A stretch of 64,000 bases of DNA from JAJDTR01 sp965220415 (GTDB lineage Bacteria; Poribacteria; WGA-4E; JAJDTR01), in NCBI GenBank assembly GCA_965220415.1, contig OZ244829.1, positions 372,001 through 436,000 of the forward strand, read 5' to 3'. Shown here piece by piece: positions 26,485 to 34,914 of the stretch. The translations under genes were made by a program, and so were the position numbers. The notes below the pieces were generated by a model that was not told where the DNA came from, ran no database searches, and worked only from the letters and a program-made list of their open reading frames with translations. The first letter of the stretch is position 1. The number at the start of each line of letters is the position of its first letter.

Positions 26485-26643
26485 GAGCCTGTTTGAATAA
26501 TCGGTAGCAAAGCCATTTTTGGTTATTTGTAGAAAGGTTTTTCATGCCTTTATTGTTGTCTATTATCTACCTGTCGCCCCTCTGGGACTTTTAGAGGCTG
26601 GTGCGCAGTGCACACCCTACAACCGTACTTTTCAAACAGGCTC
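26485..26643 (-). mobile_element. MITE family A, internally deleted copy between higB remnant and higA-like gene
   Basis: A 159-bp copy in reverse orientation. Ends are GAGCCTGTTTGAATAATCGG and TTTTCAAACAGGCTC, with TTA on both sides (26482-26484 and 26644-26646). The left TTA is the reverse complement of a TAA immediately before the higA-like ATG. The right TTA supplies the stop of the toxin remnant. Confidence 0.85.
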
Positions 26644-26802
26644 TTAACGGCTTACTTTTGAATGTTTCTCTCCAACTTGTGCGACATAAAGCGCGTATCC
26701 TATTGTACGTTGAACTTCTGTGGGAAACTCCTTCAAATCCTTTTGTGATGAACCTATCCACGATACAGCTTTTATCCTGTTTTCCTGTTCGGCATCTCTC
26801 AT
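26644..26802 (-). pseudogene. Truncated HigB/Gp49-like toxin remnant
   Basis: A 52-codon frame with an AAAGGA ribosome site. Its sequence is typical of the N-terminal half of HigB/Gp49-type RelE-superfamily toxins: KAVSWIGSSQKDLKEFPTEV, then GYALYVAQVGEKH. Intact members are about 100-120 residues and continue after GEKH with a PLKGF-type strand and the catalytic region. Here the frame ends after SKVSR, so the catalytic half is missing. The stop overlaps the target duplication of the adjacent MITE. Order toxin then antitoxin matches the normal higBA arrangement. A 4-nt ATGA overlap links it to a short upstream frame. Confidence 0.75.
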
Positions 26803-26972
26803 ATCAGGTCCTTTAGATGTGAATCCGTTACTTTACGTAGGCTAGGCTGAACGACCTCCAGTCCAACAAAATCATCAATGATAAAATCATTTCTAACTTG
26901 TCCTGTTATTCGATCGATGATTTGTTCAAGTTTGTACCTTCCTTCAAACCGTCTTTCCGAGGCTAATCTCAT
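26799..26972 (-). CDS. Small reading frame upstream of the toxin remnant, unknown
   Basis: A 57-codon frame beginning MRLASERRFEGRYKLEQIID and ending SHLKDLI, whose TGA overlaps the ATG of the toxin remnant. It contains an acidic/hydrophobic NDFIIDDFVGLEVVQPSL stretch. There is no clear ribosome site. I do not recognise a family. It may be the tail of a degraded gene or chance. Confidence 0.3.
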   Translation of the reverse strand: MRLASERRFEGRYKLEQIIDRITGQVRNDFIIDDFVGLEVVQPSLRKVTDSHLKDLI

Positions 26973-27462
26973 GTTAATGTCAAATCTCGGGCGATTTCCG
27001 AGGAGTTTTATTCACATTTATGTGTTGAGTTTCAGATTGTGTTTAGAGTCGTAAGTTTGGCAAGAGTCGGTAGTTGAGTAATTGTTTATACCATTTCTCT
27101 AAAATGCTTGTGCATTAATCGCGTGAATCAGGTCAAGAAATTTTTGTGGAGCGGAACATGAAGTCTCGTCTCCGCGCAAAGTCGGCAGGGCAAGTGAACG
27201 ATATGCTTAGAGACAGGTTATGCACTATTATTCAAGCGAAATGGGTAACTGTTTAGTCCCTTAATTTCTGGACTCAAGCACTGTGAATCGAGACTGTTTT
27301 TTCCCATTTTCTAGGCTGATCTCGTGTGGATGCTCATTTTTCTGGTTTGTAGTAGGGATCAAATGAGTGAATAACGAATGCGATAGAGATCCCTCTTCAC
27401 ATTGCCCGTCCTATGGCTCTGGGGGTTTACTGACCACTAATCACTAGCCACTCAACACTTAC
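26973..27462. other. Gene-free region with one micro-cassette
   Basis: AT-rich with no credible gene. A complete micro-cassette (ATCAAATGAGTGAATAACG...GCGATAGAGATCCC) is at 27358-27393 after AGTAGGG. A TTCACATTGCCCGTCCTATGG segment shared with 21026 and 46430 follows. Confidence 0.55.
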
Positions 27463-28281
27463 CTATTTGACCTTCCAGACGTTCTCACAATCCGGTACGA
27501 AGAACGAAAAATAGACAAATTGACGTCGACCGCTGCCGGTGTATTCGCGCACGCTGTGGTAGGCATCGTTGCTGTTCATACCGAGCACCAACCTGCCTGC
27601 TTTTGGCTCAATCGCGCTAAGGAGTCGAATGTCGGCTGGATCGGGATAGCGCGGATAATCGCGCACATCACAACTTCCCTGTGACGCCCAAAAACACGTT
27701 TGTCCTCCTTCTTCCGGCGCGACATCGTTAAAAAAAAGTACGCCAAAAAGGATCTTGTACCTGTTATCCGAATGTACCTTTACATCATAGCCATGTTTTG
27801 CGATTGATAGGTGGAAATCGGGGGCAATCGTGAGTTGAGTTTGCTCGTTAACGAACTCTTTCTTCTCGATGCATAACTGCGCGTCGGACCTGAAAGTGAG
27901 ATTGGTCGAGACTATTCCTTTGTGCCTAAAGGCGTCAAGATTTGCAAGAATGCACTGATTGAACAATTCTTCGGCACGCATCTTTAACCAAAGTTCGTAG
28001 AGGTGGGGGCAGATGTCTAATATTCTGTTGAACGTCTGTGAGGCGTTATCTTTTCCGTAGGGACGATCGGAATCGGGTATTCCTTTGCCGTCGGGAATGA
28101 ATGGCAAGTTATTCGAGAAATTCGCCCTCGGGTTGTCGCTTAGGAACGGCTCCATTATATCCTTAACCACATCGGACGAGAGTTCGTCCGAGATACATTT
28201 GGCAAAGGCGCGGTCAAGGAAGTCGTCGAGCGTTACGAAAGACGGGAATCCGGGGTTTGTTGCTGGAAACTTGAACTTCAT
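27463..28281 (-). CDS. 2OG-Fe(II) oxygenase, prolyl-4-hydroxylase-like fold
   Basis: A 272-residue protein, not of the PhyH subgroup. The metal site is His170-x-Asp172 (VKVHSDNRYKIL) with distal His242 (NDAYHSVREYTGSGRRQFVYFSF) and Arg252 or Arg253 as the likely 2-oxoglutarate ligand. LFFNDVAPEEGGQTCFWASQ is the typical strand of P4H-like oxygenases with an EGG turn. Substrate unknown; related bacterial enzymes act on sugars, amino acids or nucleotide-linked moieties. It ends an apparent operon PhyH(4)-GH36-GH36-PhyH(3)-this gene, with only 18 nt to PhyH (3). Confidence 0.82.
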   Translation of the reverse strand: MKFKFPATNPGFPSFVTLDDFLDRAFAKCISDELSSDVVKDIMEPFLSDNPRANFSNNLPFIPDGKGIPDSDRPYGKDNASQTFNRILDICPHLYELWLKMRAEELFNQCILANLDAFRHKGIVSTNLTFRSDAQLCIEKKEFVNEQTQLTIAPDFHLSIAKHGYDVKVHSDNRYKILFGVLFFNDVAPEEGGQTCFWASQGSCDVRDYPRYPDPADIRLLSAIEPKAGRLVLGMNSNDAYHSVREYTGSGRRQFVYFSFFVPDCENVWKVK

Positions 28282-28299
28282 GGATGTAATCGGTTTAAA

Positions 28300-29172
28300 C
28301 TATGTATTGTTGGCCGGTAGGGGCCGCGGCGGAGCCGCAGTCGGGTGGACATGCGCCACACGATGGTGTAATTGTGAGAGATGGCGCAGCCGCTCTGACG
28401 TCGCCGTGTCAATCATCAGATCGGTGTACATGCTGAAGTCTGTATACATACTGCCGGGTTTTAGTCCAGTAAACTTGCCGCCGATTCGGATGCCCCGCGG
28501 AATCGTGCCGTGATGACCGAGATACTGATCGATGCGCGCCAATTCCGCATCGGTCTTGCCGCGTTTATGCAAATTCATGGAAAACTGCCTCCGTCGATTG
28601 CTGCCGCCGAAAGAGGCGTGAAAGATACTGTGGTTGAAGACCACGAGATCTCCGGGATTCGTCTCTATCGCGATATTGCCCGGTATCTCCCACGGATCGA
28701 TACCCCAGGACGCCTGGGCGTTATTGGGGTACACACTTCCGCATCGCCAATAGGATTCGGGCAGATGACTACCGGGGAGGACGCGCAGACTGCCGGTGTC
28801 GCGCGTGAGAGCGTCCAAATAAAAGGCAAACTTGATAGCAAAAAGATCCGAATAATTTCCATCGGGGTGCCAAGCCGTATCGCCAACCCAAAAGTCGCCG
28901 TCTCCGCCGGCATAGTTGAAGTCGTCCCCTAGAATGGCACCCGCAATTCCTAAAATGCGCGCGTCATCAAGCAATGTACAAAGTCGCTCGCTGTGGTCGA
29001 GCATCGGGATGATTTGGGTATGCTTGGAACCGTCATGCTCGGCGCCGTGAATCTGAAGGACCTGCTCGAATTCCTCGGTAATCCATGCCACTTCGTCTGG
29101 ACGGAGAAGCGCAGGCAAAAGCAGGAACCCGAATGTATGAAGGTGATGGAGTTGCTGCTCTGTAAGTTGCAT
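28300..29172 (-). CDS. PhyH-family 2OG-Fe(II) dioxygenase (3)
   Basis: A 290-residue protein, very similar to PhyH (1). The iron site is His102-x-Asp104 (TAWHPDGNY) with distal His185 (NHSIFHASFGGSNRRRQF). LGDDFNYAGGDGDFWVGDT and TGSLRVLPGSH are conserved. Nearly the same length and start region as PhyH (1) (MQLTEQQLHHLHTFGF) indicate duplication. It lies 20 nt downstream of an alpha-galactosidase-like gene and 18 nt upstream of a P4H-like oxygenase, so it is probably expressed with them. That placement suggests a substrate linked to galactoside metabolism (inference). Confidence 0.9.
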   Translation of the reverse strand: MQLTEQQLHHLHTFGFLLLPALLRPDEVAWITEEFEQVLQIHGAEHDGSKHTQIIPMLDHSERLCTLLDDARILGIAGAILGDDFNYAGGDGDFWVGDTAWHPDGNYSDLFAIKFAFYLDALTRDTGSLRVLPGSHLPESYWRCGSVYPNNAQASWGIDPWEIPGNIAIETNPGDLVVFNHSIFHASFGGSNRRRQFSMNLHKRGKTDAELARIDQYLGHHGTIPRGIRIGGKFTGLKPGSMYTDFSMYTDLMIDTATSERLRHLSQLHHRVAHVHPTAAPPRPLPANNT

Positions 29173-29192
29173 ACGCCAATTTCCTATCCGGT

Positions 29193-31277
29193 CTAACTCT
29201 CCGCTTTATACGTGATGACGGCGGCGCTTGGTCTATCGGGAATGGTGACGACCAATCCGTTATGCGCTAGTTCGGAACCGGTCATTGTCGCGGATTCGGC
29301 GTCTCCATCTATTACCAGTGAATACCGTGCAGCCGGGTCTAGTCCACCCAGCTTGTATTGACAACTCAGAATGTCGCTCTCTGATCGACGGAAGGCCTGG
29401 ACGAATCCCTCTCCAAGATCCGGACGGTGAAACTGCCATGCCATCCAATTCTGTTCGGATAGACTATAAGGCGTCAGGGGATAAAAATCGCCGTAGAAAC
29501 AATGCCGCAACGACTTGTATTCGTTCATTAATTTCGCCGCGAGTTCAGTGTCAAACGCCCCTTCCGGAGGAGGATTCGAGGCGTCGGCAAAGAAATGGGC
29601 TGTGACAGCTTCGAAAGTAACGCGCAAGCCCGGGCTGTAGGCGCTTCGAAGGGCGTATAGAGACATTTCGCGGCAGCAGCCGCTGGTTAACGGCCCCCAC
29701 AATGACAGTCCATAGGTCTGCCCCTGCATTCCCGTGGGATTGAACAGGTTCTCCGGCTCGTGAATGCCGCCGCACTGGTAATCGCTGCGGTGCAGACAAA
29801 AGGAGCGTCCGATACTCTCAAGATCGATGTTCATGCCGCCGCCGCCGCAAATGTCAAATAGTAGATTCGGGAATCGATCCAGCAACGCGTCCCAGAATTC
29901 GTAATTCCCCTCAACGCAGCGCGCCCAGTTGATGCCGAGGCGGTCCGGAGCGGGATCCGGCAGTGGGTAATTCCGTGTATCTTGGCGAAAGATGTCAATA
30001 CCCCATTCTTCCACGAGTTTTGAGAAGTAATCGACCATCCACCGATTGATCATCGGGTTACCGTAATCCCATCCGGGATGCTCCTCGGTCAGAAGCTCGG
30101 GGTGGTGTTGCCTTACTCTATCGGGATTGACGAAAAAGTGTGGTCCGCCGAACCATAGCAGGTATTTAATGTCTCGGTTGTGCGCATGATCGGAGATGGC
30201 ACGAATGCCGTTAGGAATCATCTCTTCGTTGATGGCGCTTTCGTTTAGAATTTGCTTTGATTCTTCCTCTGTTGGCGGTCGATGCCACCCGATATCCATC
30301 CAATAGTATTCAATAGGGAGTTTGTTGTCCAAATGCCAGTCAATCATGGCGATATTCTGCGCTTCGGTGTGCCACTGAGCAGCAGCCCCTATCGGGACGT
30401 GCATTAACTCTCCTTCAGACCGACGACAGTAATGGTCGAATAGCAGTCTTCGCCATAGGTTGTGTCCGCGGATCCGGTCATCACTCCAGAACATGACAAG
30501 CATTCTGGGCATCCGTATCCGCTCTCCGGGATGCAGGCGAAAGTGCGCCTCGCTCATGCCAGCCTCGACGGAAAGGGACAAATCATCATCTCGCTCAAAA
30601 TGTGCTTTCCACGGAGCCGTCCAGCCGACCGCCGCAATCATGCCGCCGTGATCCCATTCGATGTTGAAGAACGGCAGATGTGTGACGGAGGAGTAACCGC
30701 CGATGCGAAGGTGTTGGCCGGCACCAAGTTCGGCTTCCAACGGCTGGAAAGCCGTAATTTCGGGCGGCGAGCCCTCCGCGTAATGCACGACGAACTCTTG
30801 AAGTTCTGTTTCAATCTCTTTTGGCTCAAAGCGCCCCGCCATTTCGTTCCACCGCTCCTCGACGATAGGCGCTTCAGGCGCCTCGCGCGAAAGGGTAAGA
30901 TTCAGCGCCCTAATATCCTTCACGATCGAGGTGTCACTATCCCCGATGTTCTGGAAATATGCAATCCATTCCACGGCGGGATAGTCATTGTATTCAATGG
31001 CTTCAAGTTGTACCTGCAGGCATGACTGAGGATCGGAGTACGTCAAAAGGTGCTGCAACCGGTGCTCGTCCAATCTTTGACTAGATTGCTTCAGCGTCCA
31101 GGTTTTGAACAGTTCGGACGACGGTTTGCCATCGAAAATAAATGAGATTGGCGGAGCTGGTGTGTGGGACGCGAATCTCGTCATGGCCCACCCGCGGGCA
31201 GAATCTTTCTCTTCGGTAGATGGAGCTACGGAATGTGCGAGTTGAGCAAGCGTCGCCGCAAAGTAAACGGAGTTCAT
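29193..31277 (-). CDS. Alpha-galactosidase-like glycoside hydrolase (GH36/melibiase type), copy 1
   Basis: A 694-residue protein. The N-terminal beta-sandwich (about 1-290) is followed by a TIM barrel with EYYWMDIGWHRPP, KYLLWFGGPHF, EEWGIDIFRQDTRNY (predicted nucleophile Asp near 433) and LLFDICGGGGMNIDLESIGRSFCLHRSDYQ (predicted acid/base Asp near 499). A C-terminal beta domain ends in SAAVITYKA. No signal peptide, so probably cytoplasmic. The start is preceded by AGGAG. It is a paralogue of 31310-33433 (32 nt upstream) and of 52196-54703. GH36-type enzymes cleave alpha-galactosyl or alpha-N-acetylgalactosaminyl groups; exact specificity is unknown. Confidence 0.85.
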   Translation of the reverse strand: MNSVYFAATLAQLAHSVAPSTEEKDSARGWAMTRFASHTPAPPISFIFDGKPSSELFKTWTLKQSSQRLDEHRLQHLLTYSDPQSCLQVQLEAIEYNDYPAVEWIAYFQNIGDSDTSIVKDIRALNLTLSREAPEAPIVEERWNEMAGRFEPKEIETELQEFVVHYAEGSPPEITAFQPLEAELGAGQHLRIGGYSSVTHLPFFNIEWDHGGMIAAVGWTAPWKAHFERDDDLSLSVEAGMSEAHFRLHPGERIRMPRMLVMFWSDDRIRGHNLWRRLLFDHYCRRSEGELMHVPIGAAAQWHTEAQNIAMIDWHLDNKLPIEYYWMDIGWHRPPTEEESKQILNESAINEEMIPNGIRAISDHAHNRDIKYLLWFGGPHFFVNPDRVRQHHPELLTEEHPGWDYGNPMINRWMVDYFSKLVEEWGIDIFRQDTRNYPLPDPAPDRLGINWARCVEGNYEFWDALLDRFPNLLFDICGGGGMNIDLESIGRSFCLHRSDYQCGGIHEPENLFNPTGMQGQTYGLSLWGPLTSGCCREMSLYALRSAYSPGLRVTFEAVTAHFFADASNPPPEGAFDTELAAKLMNEYKSLRHCFYGDFYPLTPYSLSEQNWMAWQFHRPDLGEGFVQAFRRSESDILSCQYKLGGLDPAARYSLVIDGDAESATMTGSELAHNGLVVTIPDRPSAAVITYKAES

Positions 31278-31309
31278 GCGGTGCTCCTAATATTCGATAT
31301 TCTGGTGTC

Positions 31310-33433
31310 CTACTTGAGTGCTCTGTATCTGATTACCACGGCGCCGGGCTGCTCCCCGATATCAATGATTAGCCCGTCATTCATCAATTCGCTTCCGGTC
31401 AAGCTCGTGGTACCGGGAATGTCAAAATTGGTCAACTCATAACGAGTATCCGGTTCTAGCGCATGGAGTTGATACTGGCAGGTAAGGATGTTACTTTGAG
31501 TCCGACGAAAGGCTTGCACAATGCCCTCGCCGAGATCGGGCCGATCAAACTGCCACGCCATCCAAGCGTCCTCGTCAAGGTTGTATCGGCAGAGCGGATA
31601 ATAATCGCCATAGAAGCAATGACGGACGGAAAGGTACTCCTTCGATAGCTTGCGCGCGAGTTCAACATCGAACTCCTCTTCCGACGGTGGGGACGGTGGA
31701 GTGGTGAAGAAACTCTCAACGACAACCTCAAACGTGATTCGCAATCCGGCGCTGTAAGCGCTTCGGAAGGCGTAGGTGCTCAATTGGCGGACACACCCGC
31801 TGGTCAGCGGCGCCCACGACGTAATCCCATGGGTCTGGCCCTGCATACCGGTGGGATTGAACACGTTCTCGGGTTCGTGGATGCCGCCGCACTGGTAGTC
31901 GCAGCGGTGAAGAAAGACGCTGCGTTGGACCGTCTCAAGATCCATGTTTACGGCACCGCCGCCGCAGCAGTCGATGACTAGGCCGGGGAAGCGTTCTAAC
32001 AGCGCATCCCAGAATTCGTAGAACCCTTCGGCTGATCTCGCCCAGTTTATACCTCGTCGGTCGTTGTTTGCGTCCGGAGGCGGCGTGCTGCGGGAGTCCC
32101 ATCGAAAGATGTCGATCCCGAGATTTTCAATCTGATTTCCATAGTGATCTATCATCCACTTGTTAATCATGGGGTTGCCGTTGTCGTTGCCGGGATATTC
32201 ATCGGACAGCAGTTCAGGCCGGTACTTCCGGACGCGCTCAAGATATGGATAAATCGCTTGAAACCGACATCGTTCATCGCCACCAAACCAGAGCAAGTAC
32301 TTGACCCCGCGTTTTCGAGCGGCGTCGGACACTGCTTGAATACCGTTGGGAAACAGTTCTTCATTGACGACATCATCGGCGAGGTGCTCGAATGCTTCCG
32401 ATTCCGTTGGCGCCCGCTGCCATCCGATGTCCATCCAAAAATCCTCGATAGGCATTCCGTTGTCAAGGTGCCAGTTGATGATTGCAATGTTCTGTTCCTC
32501 GGTGTGCCACTGGGTTGCGGCGCCGAATGGCATTTTCACCAACTCGCCGTCGGGACGGGGCGAGTAGTAGTCGAGCAACAGACGACGCCAGCGATTTTGA
32601 GCGCGAAGCCGATCCTGATTCCAGAATAACATGAGCACACGGGGTATGCGGATACGTTCACCCGGTCGCAGAACGAGATGTGCACCTCTCATCGCCTCCG
32701 CTTGCCAAGGTGCTACCCATTCGGTCATTGCCACGTTGACGCTCAGCGATCGTTCCTGATCACGAACAAAGTCTGCTCGCCATGGCGCTGTCCACCCAAT
32801 ACCGGCGATAACTCCTTCGTCCGGCCATTCGATGTTGAAGAACGGAAGATCCGGCTGAGAAGAAACCCCGCCGATTGTCAGATCCTGACCCGGTCCCAAC
32901 TCATCGTCATGCGGCTGGAATGCCCAGAAGGAATGTACACCCCCAGTAGCGTGATGGACGACGAATTCGCCGGGTTCTCTGTGCAAGGCGACGGTTTCGG
33001 CTTCACCCTTCCACTCAATCCATCGCTTGACGTAAGTTGGTTCGCCGGGACCGGGACGATTGAATGACACGTCCATTGCCAAGATGTCTTCGATAATCGG
33101 AGTGTCCCGATCGCCGTTATTTTGGAAATACACAATCCATTCGACAGCCGGATAATCGGCGTAGATAACAGCTTCACACCGAACCTGAAGACCTGTATGC
33201 GGGTCGTCATAGGTCAGACTATGCTGTGTTCGCCCCTCATCCAGCTCCATCTCGTCCCGCTTCAGATCCCACGTCCATTTTGCTTGGTCCGCCGACGGAA
33301 GAAATTCGCGCGAGGATACTCCGTCATACGTGAAAGAGAAGGGAAGGTTTGGGACTAGCCCGTCGATTGAACCGGCAATCCAGTTACGGGCAGTTTGCAT
33401 TTCCTCGGGCGTTGCAGAGAGTGTATCAGCCAT
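31310..33433 (-). CDS. Alpha-galactosidase-like glycoside hydrolase (GH36/melibiase type), copy 2
   Basis: A 707-residue protein aligning along its length with the 694-residue copy 32 nt downstream. Shared segments are LTYDDPHTGLQVRCEAVIY in the N-terminal sandwich, EDFWMDIGWQRAPTE, KYLLWFGGDE, ENLGIDIFRWDSRS (nucleophile region), LVIDCCGGGAVNMDLETVQRSVFLHRCDYQCGGIHEPENVFNP (acid/base region) and AWMAWQFDRPDLGEGIVQAFRR. No signal peptide. RBS GGAGT. The two adjacent copies probably arose by duplication and may differ in substrate. Part of the 27.4-34.5 kb minus-strand operon with PhyH oxygenases. Confidence 0.85.
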   Translation of the reverse strand: MADTLSATPEEMQTARNWIAGSIDGLVPNLPFSFTYDGVSSREFLPSADQAKWTWDLKRDEMELDEGRTQHSLTYDDPHTGLQVRCEAVIYADYPAVEWIVYFQNNGDRDTPIIEDILAMDVSFNRPGPGEPTYVKRWIEWKGEAETVALHREPGEFVVHHATGGVHSFWAFQPHDDELGPGQDLTIGGVSSQPDLPFFNIEWPDEGVIAGIGWTAPWRADFVRDQERSLSVNVAMTEWVAPWQAEAMRGAHLVLRPGERIRIPRVLMLFWNQDRLRAQNRWRRLLLDYYSPRPDGELVKMPFGAATQWHTEEQNIAIINWHLDNGMPIEDFWMDIGWQRAPTESEAFEHLADDVVNEELFPNGIQAVSDAARKRGVKYLLWFGGDERCRFQAIYPYLERVRKYRPELLSDEYPGNDNGNPMINKWMIDHYGNQIENLGIDIFRWDSRSTPPPDANNDRRGINWARSAEGFYEFWDALLERFPGLVIDCCGGGAVNMDLETVQRSVFLHRCDYQCGGIHEPENVFNPTGMQGQTHGITSWAPLTSGCVRQLSTYAFRSAYSAGLRITFEVVVESFFTTPPSPPSEEEFDVELARKLSKEYLSVRHCFYGDYYPLCRYNLDEDAWMAWQFDRPDLGEGIVQAFRRTQSNILTCQYQLHALEPDTRYELTNFDIPGTTSLTGSELMNDGLIIDIGEQPGAVVIRYRALK

Positions 33434-33598
33434 TTGAAGCAGTACTCCTATTCCAGTTCAGGCGCATCGTTCTCACGGTACGGCAGCGCCATAGAATTTG
33501 AATTCCTGTTTCCAGTGCCATGCGATGAAATTCACTGATTCTCACAGCCGTGCCATCCACGCTTTTTGCAATATAGAGTTTTTCTCACTCACAACGTT

Positions 33599-34456
33599 CT
33601 AGAGTGTCGGTAATTCTCGTGGAATCGTGTCGTTCGGGTGCACTACGGCGTGACGCTCATGAAACTGCGTCATGTGTCTCAGGCGCTCGGGGGTGGCGGT
33701 GTCAATTGTGAGATCAGTGTACATTCCACCGATTTTGAATCCGTGAGCAGTCGGGCAGTTCCTCGAGAGATATGCGTCTATTCGGGCGATTTCCGCCTCG
33801 GTCTTGCCGCCTTTAGTTAGGTTCAGCGTGAACATACGCCGGCGAGTTCCCCCGCCGAAGGAGGCGTGGAAAATGGTGTGATTAAAGAATACCAAATCGC
33901 CCGGACTGGTTTCTATCGCAACGCTCCCGGGAATGTCGGCAGGCGAAAGCCCCCAGACATCTTCCGAGTCGTTTAGATTAATGTGATCGCGATCGTTTCT
34001 CCAGTCCTCGTCCAGATTCTTATGCCAGTACGAGTCGAGTCGATGACTCCCGGGAATAACGCGGAGGCAGCCGGTGTCGGCAGTCATTGGGTCAAGGTAA
34101 AAAGTCATCTTAATCGCAAAGAGTTCGGGCCAACTTGCGTCGGGATGCCAACGGGTGTCGCCTACGTAGTAGTTGGCATCGCCAGCGCCGTAATTAAAGT
34201 CATCTCCAAGAATGCCGGAGGCAATCCCGAGGATACGGTGGTCATCAAGCAGTGTACAAAGTTTTTCGCTGTAACCGTAGGAGGGAACGATCATGGTACG
34301 CCTTGAGCCGTCATGAGCATTCCCGCCGGCGTGGTTCTGGAGGACGATTTCGTACTCATCAATAATCCAAGCCATCTCCTCGGGACTAAAGAGCTGGGGA
34401 ATCATTAGGTAGCCAAAATTATGAAAAAAGTTGAGTTGTTGGTCGGTCAATTTCAT
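33599..34456 (-). CDS. PhyH-family 2OG-Fe(II) dioxygenase (4)
   Basis: A 285-residue protein. Iron ligands are His104-x-Asp106 (TRWHPDASW) and His197 (FNHTIFHASFGGGTRRRMF). TGCLRVIPGSH and LTKGGKTEAEIARIDAYLS match PhyH (1) and (3). There is a short insertion (EDWRNDRDHINLNDSEDVW, about 150-170) relative to them. It is first in the apparent operon with the two GH36-like genes, with a 165-bp gap to the next, so it may have separate control. Substrate unknown. Confidence 0.9.
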   Translation of the reverse strand: MKLTDQQLNFFHNFGYLMIPQLFSPEEMAWIIDEYEIVLQNHAGGNAHDGSRRTMIVPSYGYSEKLCTLLDDHRILGIASGILGDDFNYGAGDANYYVGDTRWHPDASWPELFAIKMTFYLDPMTADTGCLRVIPGSHRLDSYWHKNLDEDWRNDRDHINLNDSEDVWGLSPADIPGSVAIETSPGDLVFFNHTIFHASFGGGTRRRMFTLNLTKGGKTEAEIARIDAYLSRNCPTAHGFKIGGMYTDLTIDTATPERLRHMTQFHERHAVVHPNDTIPRELPTL

Positions 34457-34914
34457 GTGAGGCCCCCATCTGGCGGTTATGAGTCAATGAATCGGTGAAG
34501 GAATTTAACACGGATTTCGGCGTTGCATACAACTAGAGTAAATTTTTTCATAACTATGCCTTGATGTCAAGAGGAATCGGCACGTAGCGCAGGGGAAACG
34601 CATCTGATTTTTCAGCGATAATCCGTAGGTTGGGTTGAACGGTGCCAACCAAAAAACATGCACGGTGTTCCACCTAGGTTCCTATGCTTGATCGCGCACA
34701 AAACTTCACAAAACATAGTGAAACCCAACGAAGATGCGATTCGGGAAACGTGGATGTTGGGTTTCACTCTCTCTTCCCACAAGATGGTGATGTCGCAAGA
34801 CAAATTCTCTCTTGGCGTTGACGCAGATTCGTGTTTGACCGTTCAACCCAACCTACATAACTTCTGCGTTCTCTACTCTTTAGTCACCACTGTTTTTGCC
34901 GATATCTCCTAACC
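34457..34914. other. Gene-free region bounded by GTAGGTTGGGTTGAAC inverted repeat
   Basis: No credible gene. GTAGGTTGGGTTGAACG at about 34627 and its inverse CGTTCAACCCAACCTAC at about 34839 bound a ~230-bp segment. AACCCAAC or GTTGGGTTTCAC motifs also occur inside. The same end motif is at about 3025 and 10421. It may be an inert inverted-repeat element. Confidence 0.5.

Noticed and set aside
31164..31442. Frames antisense to the alpha-galactosidase genes
   Set aside because: Shadows of strongly supported minus-strand genes.
34612..34912. 63- and 84-codon frames between PhyH (4) and the membrane protein
   Set aside because: They lie in the TAGGTTGGGTTGAAC inverted-repeat segment and show no family pattern or ribosome site.
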